NCBI GenBank assembly: GCA_000149225.2
Contig: CM000688.1
Coordinates: forward strand, 310,001 to 374,000
Direction: 5' to 3'
DNA length: 64,000 nucleotides
Origin: Lachancea kluyveri NRRL Y-12651
Lineage: Eukaryota; Ascomycota; Saccharomycetes; Saccharomycetales; Saccharomycetaceae
Notes under the pieces: model-generated
The model's database searches: none
Told to the model about the DNA's origin: nothing
What the model saw: the letters and a program-made list of their open reading frames with translations, nothing else
Shown here: positions 49,001-59,602 of the stretch, in pieces
How the letters are laid out: each line of letters opens with the position of its first letter
Position numbering within the stretch: the stretch's first letter is position 1
Translations under genes and position numbers: made by a program

Positions 49001-50150
49001 ATCCCCTAAAAAACTGTCCAAAGTATTGGGTGCCACCAAGGGCAAGAAGCTTAGAAAGTTGAAGAAACAACGCAAATCGTATACTCGTCATTAAAACTAT
49101 CTATAGAAGTTCAGACACTGGGTATTTGCTATAAGCAGCGTAATGCCATTGCCGAAGCACCGGTGCCGTTCGTTGGCAGAAGGTACTGATGTGACCACTA
49201 ACATCGTTGACAGTATTATAACAACCACACTGCAAGTAGCTCCTCAGGTCAACTATTGGGACTCACAAGAAGCAATTATTGTTGAAAAACGAATGAACGG
49301 TGAATGTTACGAGAAACTACAGTAAACCAGGAGTGACAAATAAGAAGACTAACTGGCATCGTTAATTTTCCACTTAGAATACCACAAAACTCTGTGAAAC
49401 TGGCCTCAGTTCTGCAATATATCACATTCACTCGCAATGGTTGACCACGGAGTCTGTTAAATTTTCGATCTTGAAAGCAACAACAGGCTTTAGATCTGAC
49501 ACCTCAATCCAAGAGAAAAATGTCTTGGTCGGCTTAGCACAATTCAAGCATTACGGATTAGATTTACGAATAAATAATTAAGCTACTTCATTAGACCAGG
49601 CTGGAACATTTTGTAGAACCACAAAAGTAAGAAATGTCAATCTAGCAACAACTGGATTTACATAGCAACGACAGGAATTAGAGCAGTTTTGAAGAATGAA
49701 CAATCACTCGGGAAAAAAAGGCCAGAAAATGAGTCTTCTGGTTTAGTAAGAGCGTAATGCAGGTTGATGTGCACATCATTAAACATTGACGAAACGTGGA
49801 GCCATATCAAAGAGGACGTGCAGGAAGAGTGCATTTGCGGCAACGGCTTTGTGAAAAGGCCATGACACTTACACCAATAAGCATTTGAGGAGTCGTTTTA
49901 TACTAGCGAATCCGCCTTGTTTCATCGTTTTCTGAGCATGTTTTGCCATTGACGTCAAAGATGTTGCAGTCCGTCCCGTCCGTGGAAGACTTACGAACAG
50001 TTGGCGAAACGACTTTTACAAACGCATACGCGGTGAAAGTCAGAAAGATCTCGGAGCGGGCTACAGGAAAATGTGTGCAACAATGGTAACACAGTCCGGC
50101 TGCAAATGTAGCTTGAAATTTTTCAGGTGTATGCAGTTTGTAAGTCCTTG
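46100..50150 (+). pseudogene. Large decayed coding-like region, possibly an S/T/V-rich surface protein
   Basis: About 4 kb with no intact gene but with recurring coding-like fragments on the plus strand, broken by many stops and frame changes. Examples are NSTSSTGG (near 46560), STNKSTVTFGSKS (48648), TIVVVNN (48975), and DVTTNIVDSIITTTLQVAPQ near 49190. A CTGTTAGTA word recurs at about 46317, 48617 and 48768. The Thr/Ser/Val-rich bits and repeated words suggest a decayed adhesin-like wall protein, but no domain is recognised and the limits are approximate. Part could be ordinary intergenic DNA. Confidence 0.3.
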
Positions 50151-51433
50151 TTTGATCGTTCAATCATCCATGGTGCCTGTAGAAATCATACACATTCGCT
50201 ACAGGTTGAAGTAATGTAATGTCCAGAGCCATTCATGTAAAAAAATATCAGAAATGCTCGCTTCAAACCCGATGGCTGTTTGCTCTGGAGTAGTAACTAA
50301 AATTCAAAGCATTGTTTGTTCAAGGTAATTCGAGTGTCCCGTTCAACAATTCGGCCCATTCAAAAGATTTTTTTTCCGTTTTATTGTTTTCACTTTTGAG
50401 TGAGAGAAAACTCATGGCCATTATCATCTGCTTCGTAGTTTGCTTCCATTCCAGTTTTAGCACTTTACAAATAGAGATAGGAAGCCGAAAATGAAGCCAG
50501 ACACAATGCACTTTGCAGAGCGCATTCTGTTCAATTTGGCTGTCTGATCTTGAGAATTGAGAGTAGGCAATTGTTTACATTTGCCTACGGAGATGTCTAT
50601 ATATCTGAGGTTTACTTGAAAAGAAGCAGCGCTCTGTGCATCCGTTTGTGTATAGAGTACTCATCGCTTTAGTCTATCGCTGTCCCTGTGTACTCATTTT
50701 CCTTTCCCCACCCCTTACATCTCACCATAGCAGCCAATAAGTGAGCTGTGTTGTTCAGCATGCATCATGATATCTTAACCAAGGAAAGGAATAGTAAAAA
50801 AAAAAATTGGCAGCTAATGCAAATTGATTTTTTCCTTCCGCTGTAACCTTCCAGTACATTACCTGTATCAAGCCTCCTAGGTGAGACACTGGATGAAAAC
50901 CCATATAGCATCATACCATATTGTCTTTACTTGAGTGTCTATTTTCAGAAACGGGGCAACCAAAAGAAAAAGGCTATCTAGTCCTTTTTTTCTAAACCAC
51001 CTCATTTGTCGACAAAATGAAGTCATCTTGATTCAAGGTAATCTAAGGGCAAGCTTTAGATATTTCTAAATTGTGCACTTACTATCTGGCCTCGTGTTAT
51101 CCGAAAAGTAGTTTGGTTGACGAATTTTCAAGAGTGTTCGTATCTCAGTGAGAAATGGAATGGGGATAAACAAAGAAAAGAAAGAAAAAAAATCCTGTGT
51201 GCCGAAAGTGTTGGCTGTAGATTTATTACCTCGACCTATTAATTACTTGTGCTCGTATACGCCTAAATCTAACGACTTGATTACTTACTAATGGTTCTTT
51301 AGTTCGTAGTACCATTTACTTTCTTGTTGCTGCCAGTTCCATTACTATTGTTGGAAATATGCTTGAAAGATTTTTGTCTCTTGTTCCAGAGGGACCATGC
51401 CCTCGCCTGTACCGAATGCACCAGCAGCAGCGG
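50151..51433. other. Intergenic, 1.3 kb
   Basis: AT-rich, with A-runs near 50797 and 51187. No gene, repeat or RNA is recognised. Confidence 0.45.
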
Positions 51434-52558
51434 TTAGACGTTTACCTTGCTGTCTCCACCATCAGATGAGAGGAACTGGATCCCAAAGGTATATGGATGC
51501 GTATAGTAGTTGAAATTTGTGGGAATACAATTCTCGTGTGCGATAGCTTCAGGTTTTGCGTCTTGGGTTGGAAATTGTATTAACGAATCCAAGGGCTTGG
51601 AAAGAACTGTCGATGCGTCGTGGTTCAAAGCTGTTGGGCCGCTGATAAGGTTAGTGGAAAGCTTTGAGGTTGCAGACAAACTTTGAATATCCTTGTTTAT
51701 CGATGTCATTTTCGACACCAAATTTCTTACATTGGTTGATAAAACCTTGACTTCCTCTGTCAAAGAGTGTGCAGAATCAAATAGGGACTGGATCATTGAT
51801 TTTTGATTATGTTGCATTGGCTGTAAGTTTGTTCTAAGTGGTTGATGGTCATTGCCATCCTCGCTGGCAAGGTCTCCGTCTCCGTCTCCGTCTCCCTTGT
51901 GAGTGGAGCTGGTCAAAAGATCACTGTCATCTTCTGTATAGCTCAACTCTCTAAACTCGCTATCTTTCAACTTCAACAGTGCACGGTTTAGCATCTCTTG
52001 TAACTTGTCATCACGGTTGCTGAGAAGCTCGTTGGATATTACAATATGACCTTCGGAGTTAACATTGAAGCATGCTGTGATCTCTCTTAACAGCTTCTCT
52101 GGTTGGTTTTTGGCTTCAGTGTCATTATGGAAGCTTCTTGCAACTTTGGAGTGTAACAGATTGAACCTGTCTCTGCACTGTCTGATATTTCTGTCTATCT
52201 GGTACTCATTGTTCAGTTGTAAGCTAATCTGGTGCCAAAACTGGCGACGAGGCAGGCCAGGCGTTAGCAGACTGTCTCTGTTCTGTAAGAGTAAAATCAT
52301 CAAGCACAAATCCTGACCTGGCTTCCATGTGATTCTGCCAGGTACACGTCTTATCCTCTTTCGAGAAACGGTCTTTTCTTCTGGCTTTTGTTTTTTAGCT
52401 ATCCTCGACCGTGGTGCCTTATTCCTAAAATCGATACCCATCGACATTGGATGATGCAGATTGTTTGTAAAGATAGAGACATTCGGTATAGTATTTTCCA
52501 ATTCTTGGTTGGTTTGTAAATTCGTTTTATGGTCCTGGCTAACAGTGAACGAGTTCAT
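51434..52558 (-). CDS. Orphan SANT/trihelix-like DNA-binding protein
   Basis: I do not recognise this 374-residue protein by name. A basic stretch (50-75, RIAKKQK and SRKRIRR) could be a nuclear signal. It leads into a Myb/SANT- or trihelix-like domain (about 74-142) with spaced Trp78 and Trp108 and the motif NIRQCRDRFNLL (124-135). An acidic Asp-Gly-Asp-Gly run (about 223-235) and an amphipathic helix region (about 250-300, possible coiled coil) follow. This layout suits a DNA-binding regulator that oligomerises. S. cerevisiae has no gene at the matching place, and decayed DNA lies next to it. Confidence 0.75.
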   Translation of the reverse strand: MNSFTVSQDHKTNLQTNQELENTIPNVSIFTNNLHHPMSMGIDFRNKAPRSRIAKKQKPEEKTVSRKRIRRVPGRITWKPGQDLCLMILLLQNRDSLLTPGLPRRQFWHQISLQLNNEYQIDRNIRQCRDRFNLLHSKVARSFHNDTEAKNQPEKLLREITACFNVNSEGHIVISNELLSNRDDKLQEMLNRALLKLKDSEFRELSYTEDDSDLLTSSTHKGDGDGDGDLASEDGNDHQPLRTNLQPMQHNQKSMIQSLFDSAHSLTEEVKVLSTNVRNLVSKMTSINKDIQSLSATSKLSTNLISGPTALNHDASTVLSKPLDSLIQFPTQDAKPEAIAHENCIPTNFNYYTHPYTFGIQFLSSDGGDSKVNV

Positions 52559-54519
52559 GTCGTTTTCGAGTGGCCAAGCGACTTCTTGCAGAGTAACAGC
52601 AGGTGATAGTATTTATACAGTTTAAGGATGAACGAAGGGGAGATTAAGGAGAAGAAGGATGAAAAAAAAAAAAATCAAAATAAGGTGATATTCGAAAATG
52701 GATTTCACAATACACCACCATTTTGAGTTGAAAGTAATCGAAATCTTAGATTCGAATTTGATGTTGAAGACGAAAAAAAGAGACATGCGCGAAAATCCGC
52801 TAACGGACAGGCCCACCGTCTACTGTAAGATGATAAATGTGGTGTCCGCAACGTTATTGTGAGTCAACACATGTGTACTTACTTAATAAACAAATCTACT
52901 TGCAGGATGCGTCCTTCTTCTTCATTTTCTCTGAAGGAAAGGGCTCCCTAGAAGAGTGTTTAGAAACGTGTATGCTACTGGAAACCCAGACCGGCAGCGG
53001 GGAGAAACGCCGGAGGGCCTAAACCGTTCCACTGGTAGTCAATTATGCACAATCGTTTTCTATTACTCAACATTACGATATCCGGGCGCATATATTCAAA
53101 TCGAAATGGACCAAGCGGCATCGATTCTACAAAAGTCACTTCATGCCAGCTTGGCGTGTCGCCATATCCTGCTGGCTCATTCTGTATCTTGTGGTCCCTT
53201 ACCCTAAAATCAGCGCATTTTCAAATACCGGTTGAAGGCAATTGGTCAACGCACATATTTGCGCACCCACACATACATAAATTCATATATCCATTTCGAC
53301 GGCATCCTTGTCTCGGGCTACAGGTATGTTTGTCGCATATCTGTTTGAAATACCGTGCGGTTTCCCCTTTTACTTTAGGGGAAAGTGCACTACGGTAAAG
53401 ACGGTTCTGCTACTGAATTGGTTTCGTATCTAAGTTACAAAGAGGTTGCGTAGCCAGTGCTCAATTAGAGACGAAATAGTAAATTTTCTCCTCTGGTGGA
53501 GGCTGTAAGTAAAATTTGAGAACAGAAGAAAAACGTGTCTAACTTGAAAATTGGATGTTATTCGTTATTAGAATGCCGCCTTGTTATTCTGGCTCGTTGA
53601 GGTATGGAACATTCCTTTAATCTAGGCAAGGCAAGGAAACATAGAAAGAAAAGAGAAGTAAAGAAATCACCAGGGAATCACCAAGGAAACTCATTAGGGA
53701 AACCCGCTAGGGAAACCCGCTAGGGCGCCCACGCCGACAGAAGTTATGTTAAACATAAAACATAATTCGGCACATATGGTACGCTTAGACAAAGGAGAAT
53801 GCCGCTTTATAGGTGCTTACTCTATTTAATATGACGTATGTAAAAAATGGACAGTCAATGTTATGCTAGAGAGGAAGGCGGGCTGCCATTCTTTTCCAGT
53901 ATTGTCGAACACAATTAAAAAGCGTTCTGCATCGGCGGACATTCTGCTAGATATGCTGATCAAATGTGTTATGTGGCTCCTCGCAATCCTGCATTTACGT
54001 CCCTTGACGTTTACGGATTTCTTCAGTGTGTTTACTTATTCACGTACGCAATGGAGAAGCATCTATACGCGAGTATGGTCAAAAATTCTGTAGAAACGGC
54101 CTCGGTTCGATCTGTGCAGCCCACCACATCGTTAGAAATATGGAGAGGGTAAAACAACCCATACATAAACCTTTTCAGTTTTTTTTTATTAGCTGTAGTT
54201 ACGTGTGACTGTTTTCATCCTTTGACACCCAAACATGAGTTTCTTGTTTTTTTTTAAAAAAAACTTTTTCTTAAAAAAAAAAAAAAAAACAAGAAACGTA
54301 TCCTTTTTGTATCATATGACACGGTGACTCAACTCTCGAAACCCACTGGGACCCGGTTCGCGTCTCAATCCCAGCCCACCGACCAAACCTACTCTGGCTG
54401 CTTGCCGCTGGTTTGACAAAACTAAATGGTGTTTTCAGATTGTTCTGTTATTTTACAAGTCTTGGAAAGAGACACAAAGGAATACCTTTAAACATCCTAT
54501 CAACAAACTAAAGTTCGAA
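52559..54519. other. Intergenic, 2 kb, ending in the RPP0 promoter
   Basis: The left part is the SANT-like gene promoter. The middle has no credible gene; a small set of GGGAAACCCGCTAG direct repeats occurs at about 53696-53726. The right part holds the RPP0 promoter with two Rap1 sites and an A/T-run region (54248-54290). Confidence 0.5.
54154..54236 (+). promoter_or_regulatory. Paired Rap1 sites of the RPP0 promoter
   Basis: ACAACCCATACATA (54154-54167) and ACACCCAAACAT (54225-54236) match the Rap1 consensus in the same orientation about 60-70 bp apart, 285-365 bp upstream of the ATG. Long T and A tracts follow, as usual in ribosomal protein promoters. Confidence 0.82.
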
Positions 54520-55458
54520 ATGGGAGGCATCCGTGAAAAAAAAGCTGAATACTTTGCTAAGCTAAGAGAATACTTGGAAGAATACAAGTCTGCATTCGTT
54601 GTTGGTGTCGACAATGTTTCTTCCCAACAAATGCACGAAATCAGAAAGGCTTTGAGAGGCAAGGGTGTTGTCTTGATGGGTAAGAACACTATGGTTAGAC
54701 GTGCCATCAGAGGTTTCCTAACTGACTTGCCAGACTACGAAAAGTTGTTGCCTTTCGTCAAGGGTAACGTTGGTTTCATTTTCACCAACGAATCCTTGAA
54801 GGACATCAAGGAAGTCATTACCTCCAATAAGGTTGCTGCTCCAGCCAAGGCTGGTGCTATTGCTCCAGAAGACATCTGGGTCCACGCCGTCAACACTGGT
54901 ATGGAACCAGGTAAGACTTCTTTCTTCCAAGCTTTGGGTGTCCCAACCAAGATTGCCAGAGGTACTATTGAAATTGTTTCTGACGTTAAGGTCGTTGAAG
55001 CTGGTAGCAAGGTCGGTGCTTCTGAAGCCTCTTTGTTGAACTTGTTGAACATCTCTCCATTCACCTTTGGTTTGACTGTCGTTCAAGTTTACGACAACGG
55101 TCAAGTCTTCCCAGCTTCCATCTTGGATATCACTGACGAAGAATTGGTCTCCCACTTTGTTGGTGCTATCAACACCATCGCCTCTATCTCTTTGGCTGTT
55201 GGTTACCCAACCTTGCCATCTGTCGGTCACTCTTTGATCAACAACTACAAGAACTTGTTAGCTGTTGCCATTGCTTCCAACTACATCTACCCAGAAATTG
55301 AAGAATTGTTGGACAGAATCCAAAACCCAGACAAGTACGCTTCTGCTGCTCCAGCTGCTGCTGCCGCTGCTTCCAGCGAAGATGCTCCAGCTGAAGAAGC
55401 TGCTGCTGAAGAAGATGACGAATCCGATGACGACATGGGTTTCGGTTTGTTCGATTAG
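54520..55458 (+). CDS. RPP0: Ribosomal stalk protein P0 (uL10)
   Basis: The 312-residue protein is the same length as S. cerevisiae Rpp0. It anchors the P1/P2 stalk to the 60S GTPase centre. It starts [20 protein letters not shown], has the rRNA-binding domain, an Ala-rich hinge (about 280-290) and the acidic tail [10 protein letters not shown] that recruits elongation factors. Codon use is extremely biased, as expected for one of the most expressed genes. S. cerevisiae position is YLR340W, followed by SPO77 as here. Confidence 0.99.
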   Translation: MGGIREKKAEYFAKLREYLEEYKSAFVVGVDNVSSQQMHEIRKALRGKGVVLMGKNTMVRRAIRGFLTDLPDYEKLLPFVKGNVGFIFTNESLKDIKEVITSNKVAAPAKAGAIAPEDIWVHAVNTGMEPGKTSFFQALGVPTKIARGTIEIVSDVKVVEAGSKVGASEASLLNLLNISPFTFGLTVVQVYDNGQVFPASILDITDEELVSHFVGAINTIASISLAVGYPTLPSVGHSLINNYKNLLAVAIASNYIYPEIEELLDRIQNPDKYASAAPAAAAAASSEDAPAEEAAAEEDDESDDDMGFGLFD

Positions 55459-55886
55459 AGAGATTTTCACAATAAAACTAAATACATGAATTAAGCGAGT
55501 TCTTTTTTTTATTGTATATTTTATATCCAAGGAATTATCCTTTTAATTGAATAAATTTTACACTTTTCTAGAAAGCTTATCTTGAATCGTATGCTTCAAC
55601 GGTTTATACGAAGGAAGGAAATGTTGACTCTGTATAAGTACTATCTGTCATCGTAGTTGTGGTGATATTTGAGCACATGAGAGTACCCCCGTAGTATGTT
55701 GATCAAAAATTTTTATTGTTTTAAGTCGACACCTATGTTATTAATTACAAAAAACGTCTGACGAACGCGTCACAAAAAAAAAAAAAAAAAAAAGAGGACA
55801 AGCAAAAGTTCACAAAACAAAAAAAAAAATTCCGTTTAGACAACAGCTTAACCTGAGGTGCTATTAAATTTATTATCCCAATAATA
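55459..55886. other. Intergenic between RPP0 and SPO77-position gene
   Basis: 428 bp: RPP0 3' flank with T/A-rich end signals (55503-55560) and A tracts (55773-55792) before the next ATG. No gene. Confidence 0.5.
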
Positions 55887-58166
55887 ATGTCAAAATCGAC
55901 TCTTTCTATACGTGATCTCAACAGGAACAATGCGGATTATTTCAGCATTCGAAAATTCGATTCACCAGCCAACGAAGAGTTTTCACTAAAGAATCAAAAA
56001 AGTTCGAGAAGCATTAGTATAAAGAAATCTTTAATCAGCTTAGATTTCGGTTCGCAAAAGAGTGAGGAACGGGATACGTGTGTGGATTTCAGAAGAATGT
56101 TTGAACCTCTGGAGAACAAAAGGTTTATAACTTTCGAGAATGATAAATTAGAAGTAGGAAGAATTACAGAAAGTTTAAAAAAAGAATTGCATATTCGTGA
56201 TTCCAAGGAAGACAAAGAAAGAGAAGACAAAAACGAAGAAGAAAAAGATTATGATGACGATGAAAATTTTATAGGAATTTTGGAAGCTGATCTAGATAAC
56301 CCTAGTGTTGTGCGTTATTCTTTAAAGTCTCCTCCAAAAGATACTATCGAAGATGAACATAAAAAGAATCATGGATTAATCAACGAAGATTATAAGTTTT
56401 TTACGCCGACAATTACTGGGGACAATGGAGAGCTAAAATTGGAATTACTCAACGCTCATATATCGCTAATACTAACCGATACCTTTTTCCAAAGCGCCAG
56501 CGCCAGATCAAGGTTTCTTGATGTTATCGATGGTGAAGTCAGTTTAATAAATGAGGATGGGAAATATAACTGCAATATTGGAGAGACCGAAAACAAGATT
56601 AAAGATATGGTGAATGTCATTGTCCATGTAGACCAGTTGATACAGATTATGGATCGTTTCATGAATTCGAGTTATTTCTTGCGCGATTGCAAGCAAGCTA
56701 GTGAGAAGGACAAAGCGATATGCCAAAATCAGATTGTTCAGATTTTGAACGATCTAGTGACGGAATACGTCTCAACTGATACCGAGTCTTCCCTATTACA
56801 AATGTTTTTACAATCACTTGTGAGTTTGAACGGTATGATGCAGCTGACAAGTTACAGGAAGCAACAGGGTGGTAATGAACCTTACTTGGAGCCACTATCT
56901 TCTTTGAAGTACGTACCTTCAAGTTTGTTGAAATCCATGAGTTTCAAAATAATAATACCAAAGCCTGCAGTCAAGGAACCAGACACTCATTTTTCAACAC
57001 AAGATATCAAGATTCAGGAAATCTTTACAATGATTTATGTGACTTTGCTATTAGAAATGAAGAAGTTGTTCGAACAAGCTACGTACACTTCATTGGCCGC
57101 AGAGCTCAAATTACCAGCACAATTAATACTCGATTGTATCGAGGGGTTTTTGACAAATACTATTGAAACCAAGAATGCAGAAGTGGTGGTTGGTCTTGAC
57201 AAGTTGCTAAAGTGTTGGGTTGGTACCGATGAAAACTTGAGGAGGGTAGTGAGAGATTGGGCAAACACGATGATCTCCAGGTGGGATAGCCTAGATGTCG
57301 AAAAAGGAGATGTAGATGATCTCGAAATCGAAAACAAGTTCGATGTCGGGAAACTCTTCATTAGTGAAATCCTAGATATATGTGAAGCGGGAAACGACTT
57401 TACCACGACAGTAAAGGTGGCTAATTCGCCAAAGGACGGCTCTGTGGGTAGCAATCGCGGGCTTGGTTGGCTAACGATATTTCAGAACGATGCAGGAAAC
57501 CGACTAACCGGTAAGGAGACACGAGAATTCGAAGCCACTTTGGGAGAGGGGAGCACTTCCGACGTTCTGTTCCTAACCATCGGAGGCACACAGAGGTCTC
57601 TTGCCACGTTTGAAACAAAGAATACAGAGGTGCGTCATTACCATGTAAAGGATTGGTTTAGAGCATTTGATTTCCGTTTGCTGCCCACAAAAGACAAATT
57701 TTGGGAGCGATGCCATCGTGTGAAATGCAAGTTTCTTAGGGTTACAAACAAATTATCACTGCATCGCCGTCACCGCCGGATGAGACGTGGCATGAAAAAA
57801 CTGAAGCAGCTGTACAACCAAGACGCAGAAACCCATCAGAGTTCACGTTCCAGAGAGGGAAAGTACTGCTCCAAGTTGGACTCTATAATAATACAGAGGA
57901 AAAACCTGGAGAGGAAAAAGAAAAAAACAGAGGTGGATGTGCAACGAAACGATGATAGCAAAGATAACTGCGTCTGTGACGGAAGAGAGGAAGAAGGAGA
58001 AGAAGAAGAAGCGGTAGTAGAAAAGGAGGATTGCAACCAATTTGCAAAATTGGATGAAATCTACGAAAAGACCACGTTTAGCGACCTAAGAGAGAAGCTG
58101 AGCCGGTACGAGGAGTTGAAAAAAAAAAGAGACAGGTTTATGTTTTTGTTCTTTGGAGAAGATTAG
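55887..58166 (+). CDS. SPO77: Protein at the SPO77 position, long form
   Basis: This 759-residue protein lies between RPP0 and IMO32/FKS1 on the plus strand, exactly where S. cerevisiae has YLR341W (SPO77, a meiosis-specific spore-wall factor of 477 residues). The call is mainly positional. The first 150 residues are charged and low in structure. The middle (about 160-610) is a helical globular part with no motif I know. The C-terminal 130 residues are very basic then acidic (poly-Glu near 710) and end in a helix-rich SDLREKLSRYEELKKKRDR. The protein is about 280 residues longer than Spo77, so it could be a divergent or extended orthologue or a different ancestral gene. Confidence 0.62.
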   Translation: MSKSTLSIRDLNRNNADYFSIRKFDSPANEEFSLKNQKSSRSISIKKSLISLDFGSQKSEERDTCVDFRRMFEPLENKRFITFENDKLEVGRITESLKKELHIRDSKEDKEREDKNEEEKDYDDDENFIGILEADLDNPSVVRYSLKSPPKDTIEDEHKKNHGLINEDYKFFTPTITGDNGELKLELLNAHISLILTDTFFQSASARSRFLDVIDGEVSLINEDGKYNCNIGETENKIKDMVNVIVHVDQLIQIMDRFMNSSYFLRDCKQASEKDKAICQNQIVQILNDLVTEYVSTDTESSLLQMFLQSLVSLNGMMQLTSYRKQQGGNEPYLEPLSSLKYVPSSLLKSMSFKIIIPKPAVKEPDTHFSTQDIKIQEIFTMIYVTLLLEMKKLFEQATYTSLAAELKLPAQLILDCIEGFLTNTIETKNAEVVVGLDKLLKCWVGTDENLRRVVRDWANTMISRWDSLDVEKGDVDDLEIENKFDVGKLFISEILDICEAGNDFTTTVKVANSPKDGSVGSNRGLGWLTIFQNDAGNRLTGKETREFEATLGEGSTSDVLFLTIGGTQRSLATFETKNTEVRHYHVKDWFRAFDFRLLPTKDKFWERCHRVKCKFLRVTNKLSLHRRHRRMRRGMKKLKQLYNQDAETHQSSRSREGKYCSKLDSIIIQRKNLERKKKKTEVDVQRNDDSKDNCVCDGREEEGEEEEAVVEKEDCNQFAKLDEIYEKTTFSDLREKLSRYEELKKKRDRFMFLFFGED

Positions 58167-58525
58167 CTAGCCTAGCGTATGTAGTTACAGGTGTATCGCT
58201 AAGAGGTAGTGAACAGAGATTTCAGGAGAAGTATATTTTCCACAGCAATCGAGAGCTTTCCTGCCCGTTTGCCTTCGTTTGATTTCTCTCGTTGCTCTCT
58301 CTCTCTCTCTCTCCCTTTCCTCCCTTTAATTGGTTAGGCGTGGGTGAAAAAAGGTACGAGGTCTGGGTTCACCCTCTTCCAAGCTGTCGTCAACACGGAA
58401 GAAAAAACTTATATGCGACCTCCGCCATCCATCCATCCCTTTGGCAGGGGTTGGACAGTATAAAAAGCCACGCGCTCACCGGTCGAAACGCCCAGCTTTG
58501 CAAGTTACACATCCAGGGCTGTTTG
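58167..58525. promoter_or_regulatory. IMO32 promoter region
   Basis: 359 bp with a (CT)n tract (about 58293-58312) and a TATAAAA box at 58459-58465, 61 bp before the favoured IMO32 ATG. An open reading frame continues upstream to 58292 but lies before the TATA box. Confidence 0.6.
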
Positions 58526-59602
58526 ATGATACTAGCTACCGGTTGTTGGATCCGCTCTGTACCTATTAAAACAAGGTTCTCTGTGGTGAACAATGTCTCA
58601 AGACACCTGATTGCCTCTGTGGGGTATCGTCGTCTGTATTCTACTGGACCCTTGTTCGATAACCACAACAACACATTCCAAACTACGACCAGACAAGGCG
58701 CGTATGGCTCTACCGAGGTGTTGAACAAGGACTTGTGCTCCGATTCCATCCCTACTGTGGAGCTGACCTATGAGTTGCTCGACGAACACTCTTCTACGTA
58801 TTTGCCCAGATCCCCAATAATCGTTTTACACGGATTGTTCGGCAACAGGTCCAACAACAGGACCATTGCACGTAAGTTGAACGACGCATTGGAAAGAGAC
58901 GTGTACTCTCTGGACTTGAGGAATCACGGACTATCTCCGCACATCGGTAGACATGACTACCCGGCTATGGCTGCCGATGTCGAGAGATTTATTGCCGAGA
59001 AGCAGTTTGAAATGAAACCTATTTTGGTCGGCCATTCGATGGGGGCCAAAGTAGCCATGAGTGTCGTACTGAGAAAGCCAGAGATATGCTCGATGATGGT
59101 GAGCATCGATAACGCACCAGTGGCAACAGCTCCAACCACATCTTTCCCACGTTACGTCAAGAAGCTGTTAGAAATCATCGCATCAAAAGACATCAACACT
59201 GTCAAGGATGCAGATAACGCTTTAAAGGCTGTCGAGAGCAATCCGGTGATCAGGCACTTCTTGATAACCGTGCTACAAAGATATAAAGACGAAGAAACAG
59301 GGTTATGGAGGTTCAAGTCCAGAATCCCGCTTGGGATCCTAAATGATGCTATTGTAAAGGGCAACATTGCGAACTGGGAGTTCAACCCATGGGTTCACAG
59401 ATGGACTGGACCGTCTCTGTTCATAAGAGGTACCCAGTCACATTATATCGCCGATGAGTTTATCCCCGATATAGGAAGGTTTTTCCCTAACTTCGAGATA
59501 AGAGATCTTGATGCCGGCCATTGGGTCAACACCGAAAAACCACAGGAATGCGCAGATCTCATTATAGATTTTGTCGAAAGGCACGAGGACAACTCGATAT
59601 GA
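58526..59602 (+). CDS. IMO32: Imo32 mitochondrial alpha/beta-hydrolase
   Basis: 358 residues from the ATG at 58526 (MILATGCWIRSVPIKTRFS), near S. cerevisiae Imo32 (342). The basic, Ser-rich N-terminus with RRLYSTG looks like a mitochondrial targeting peptide (about 1-42, cleaved before or near YSTG; Oct1-type processing is known for Imo32). The hydrolase fold shows PIIVLHGLFGN, the nucleophile in VGHSMGAK, and the catalytic His in DAGHWVN. The family includes ABHD11-like esterases; the substrate is unknown. Position fits YGR031W, before FKS2/FKS1. Confidence 0.95.
   Translation: MILATGCWIRSVPIKTRFSVVNNVSRHLIASVGYRRLYSTGPLFDNHNNTFQTTTRQGAYGSTEVLNKDLCSDSIPTVELTYELLDEHSSTYLPRSPIIVLHGLFGNRSNNRTIARKLNDALERDVYSLDLRNHGLSPHIGRHDYPAMAADVERFIAEKQFEMKPILVGHSMGAKVAMSVVLRKPEICSMMVSIDNAPVATAPTTSFPRYVKKLLEIIASKDINTVKDADNALKAVESNPVIRHFLITVLQRYKDEETGLWRFKSRIPLGILNDAIVKGNIANWEFNPWVHRWTGPSLFIRGTQSHYIADEFIPDIGRFFPNFEIRDLDAGHWVNTEKPQECADLIIDFVERHEDNSI

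Noticed and set aside
58292-58525. 78-residue N-terminal extension of Imo32
   Set aside because: The extension spans a CT microsatellite and lies mostly upstream of a TATA box; the ATG at 58526 gives the family length and a proper targeting peptide.
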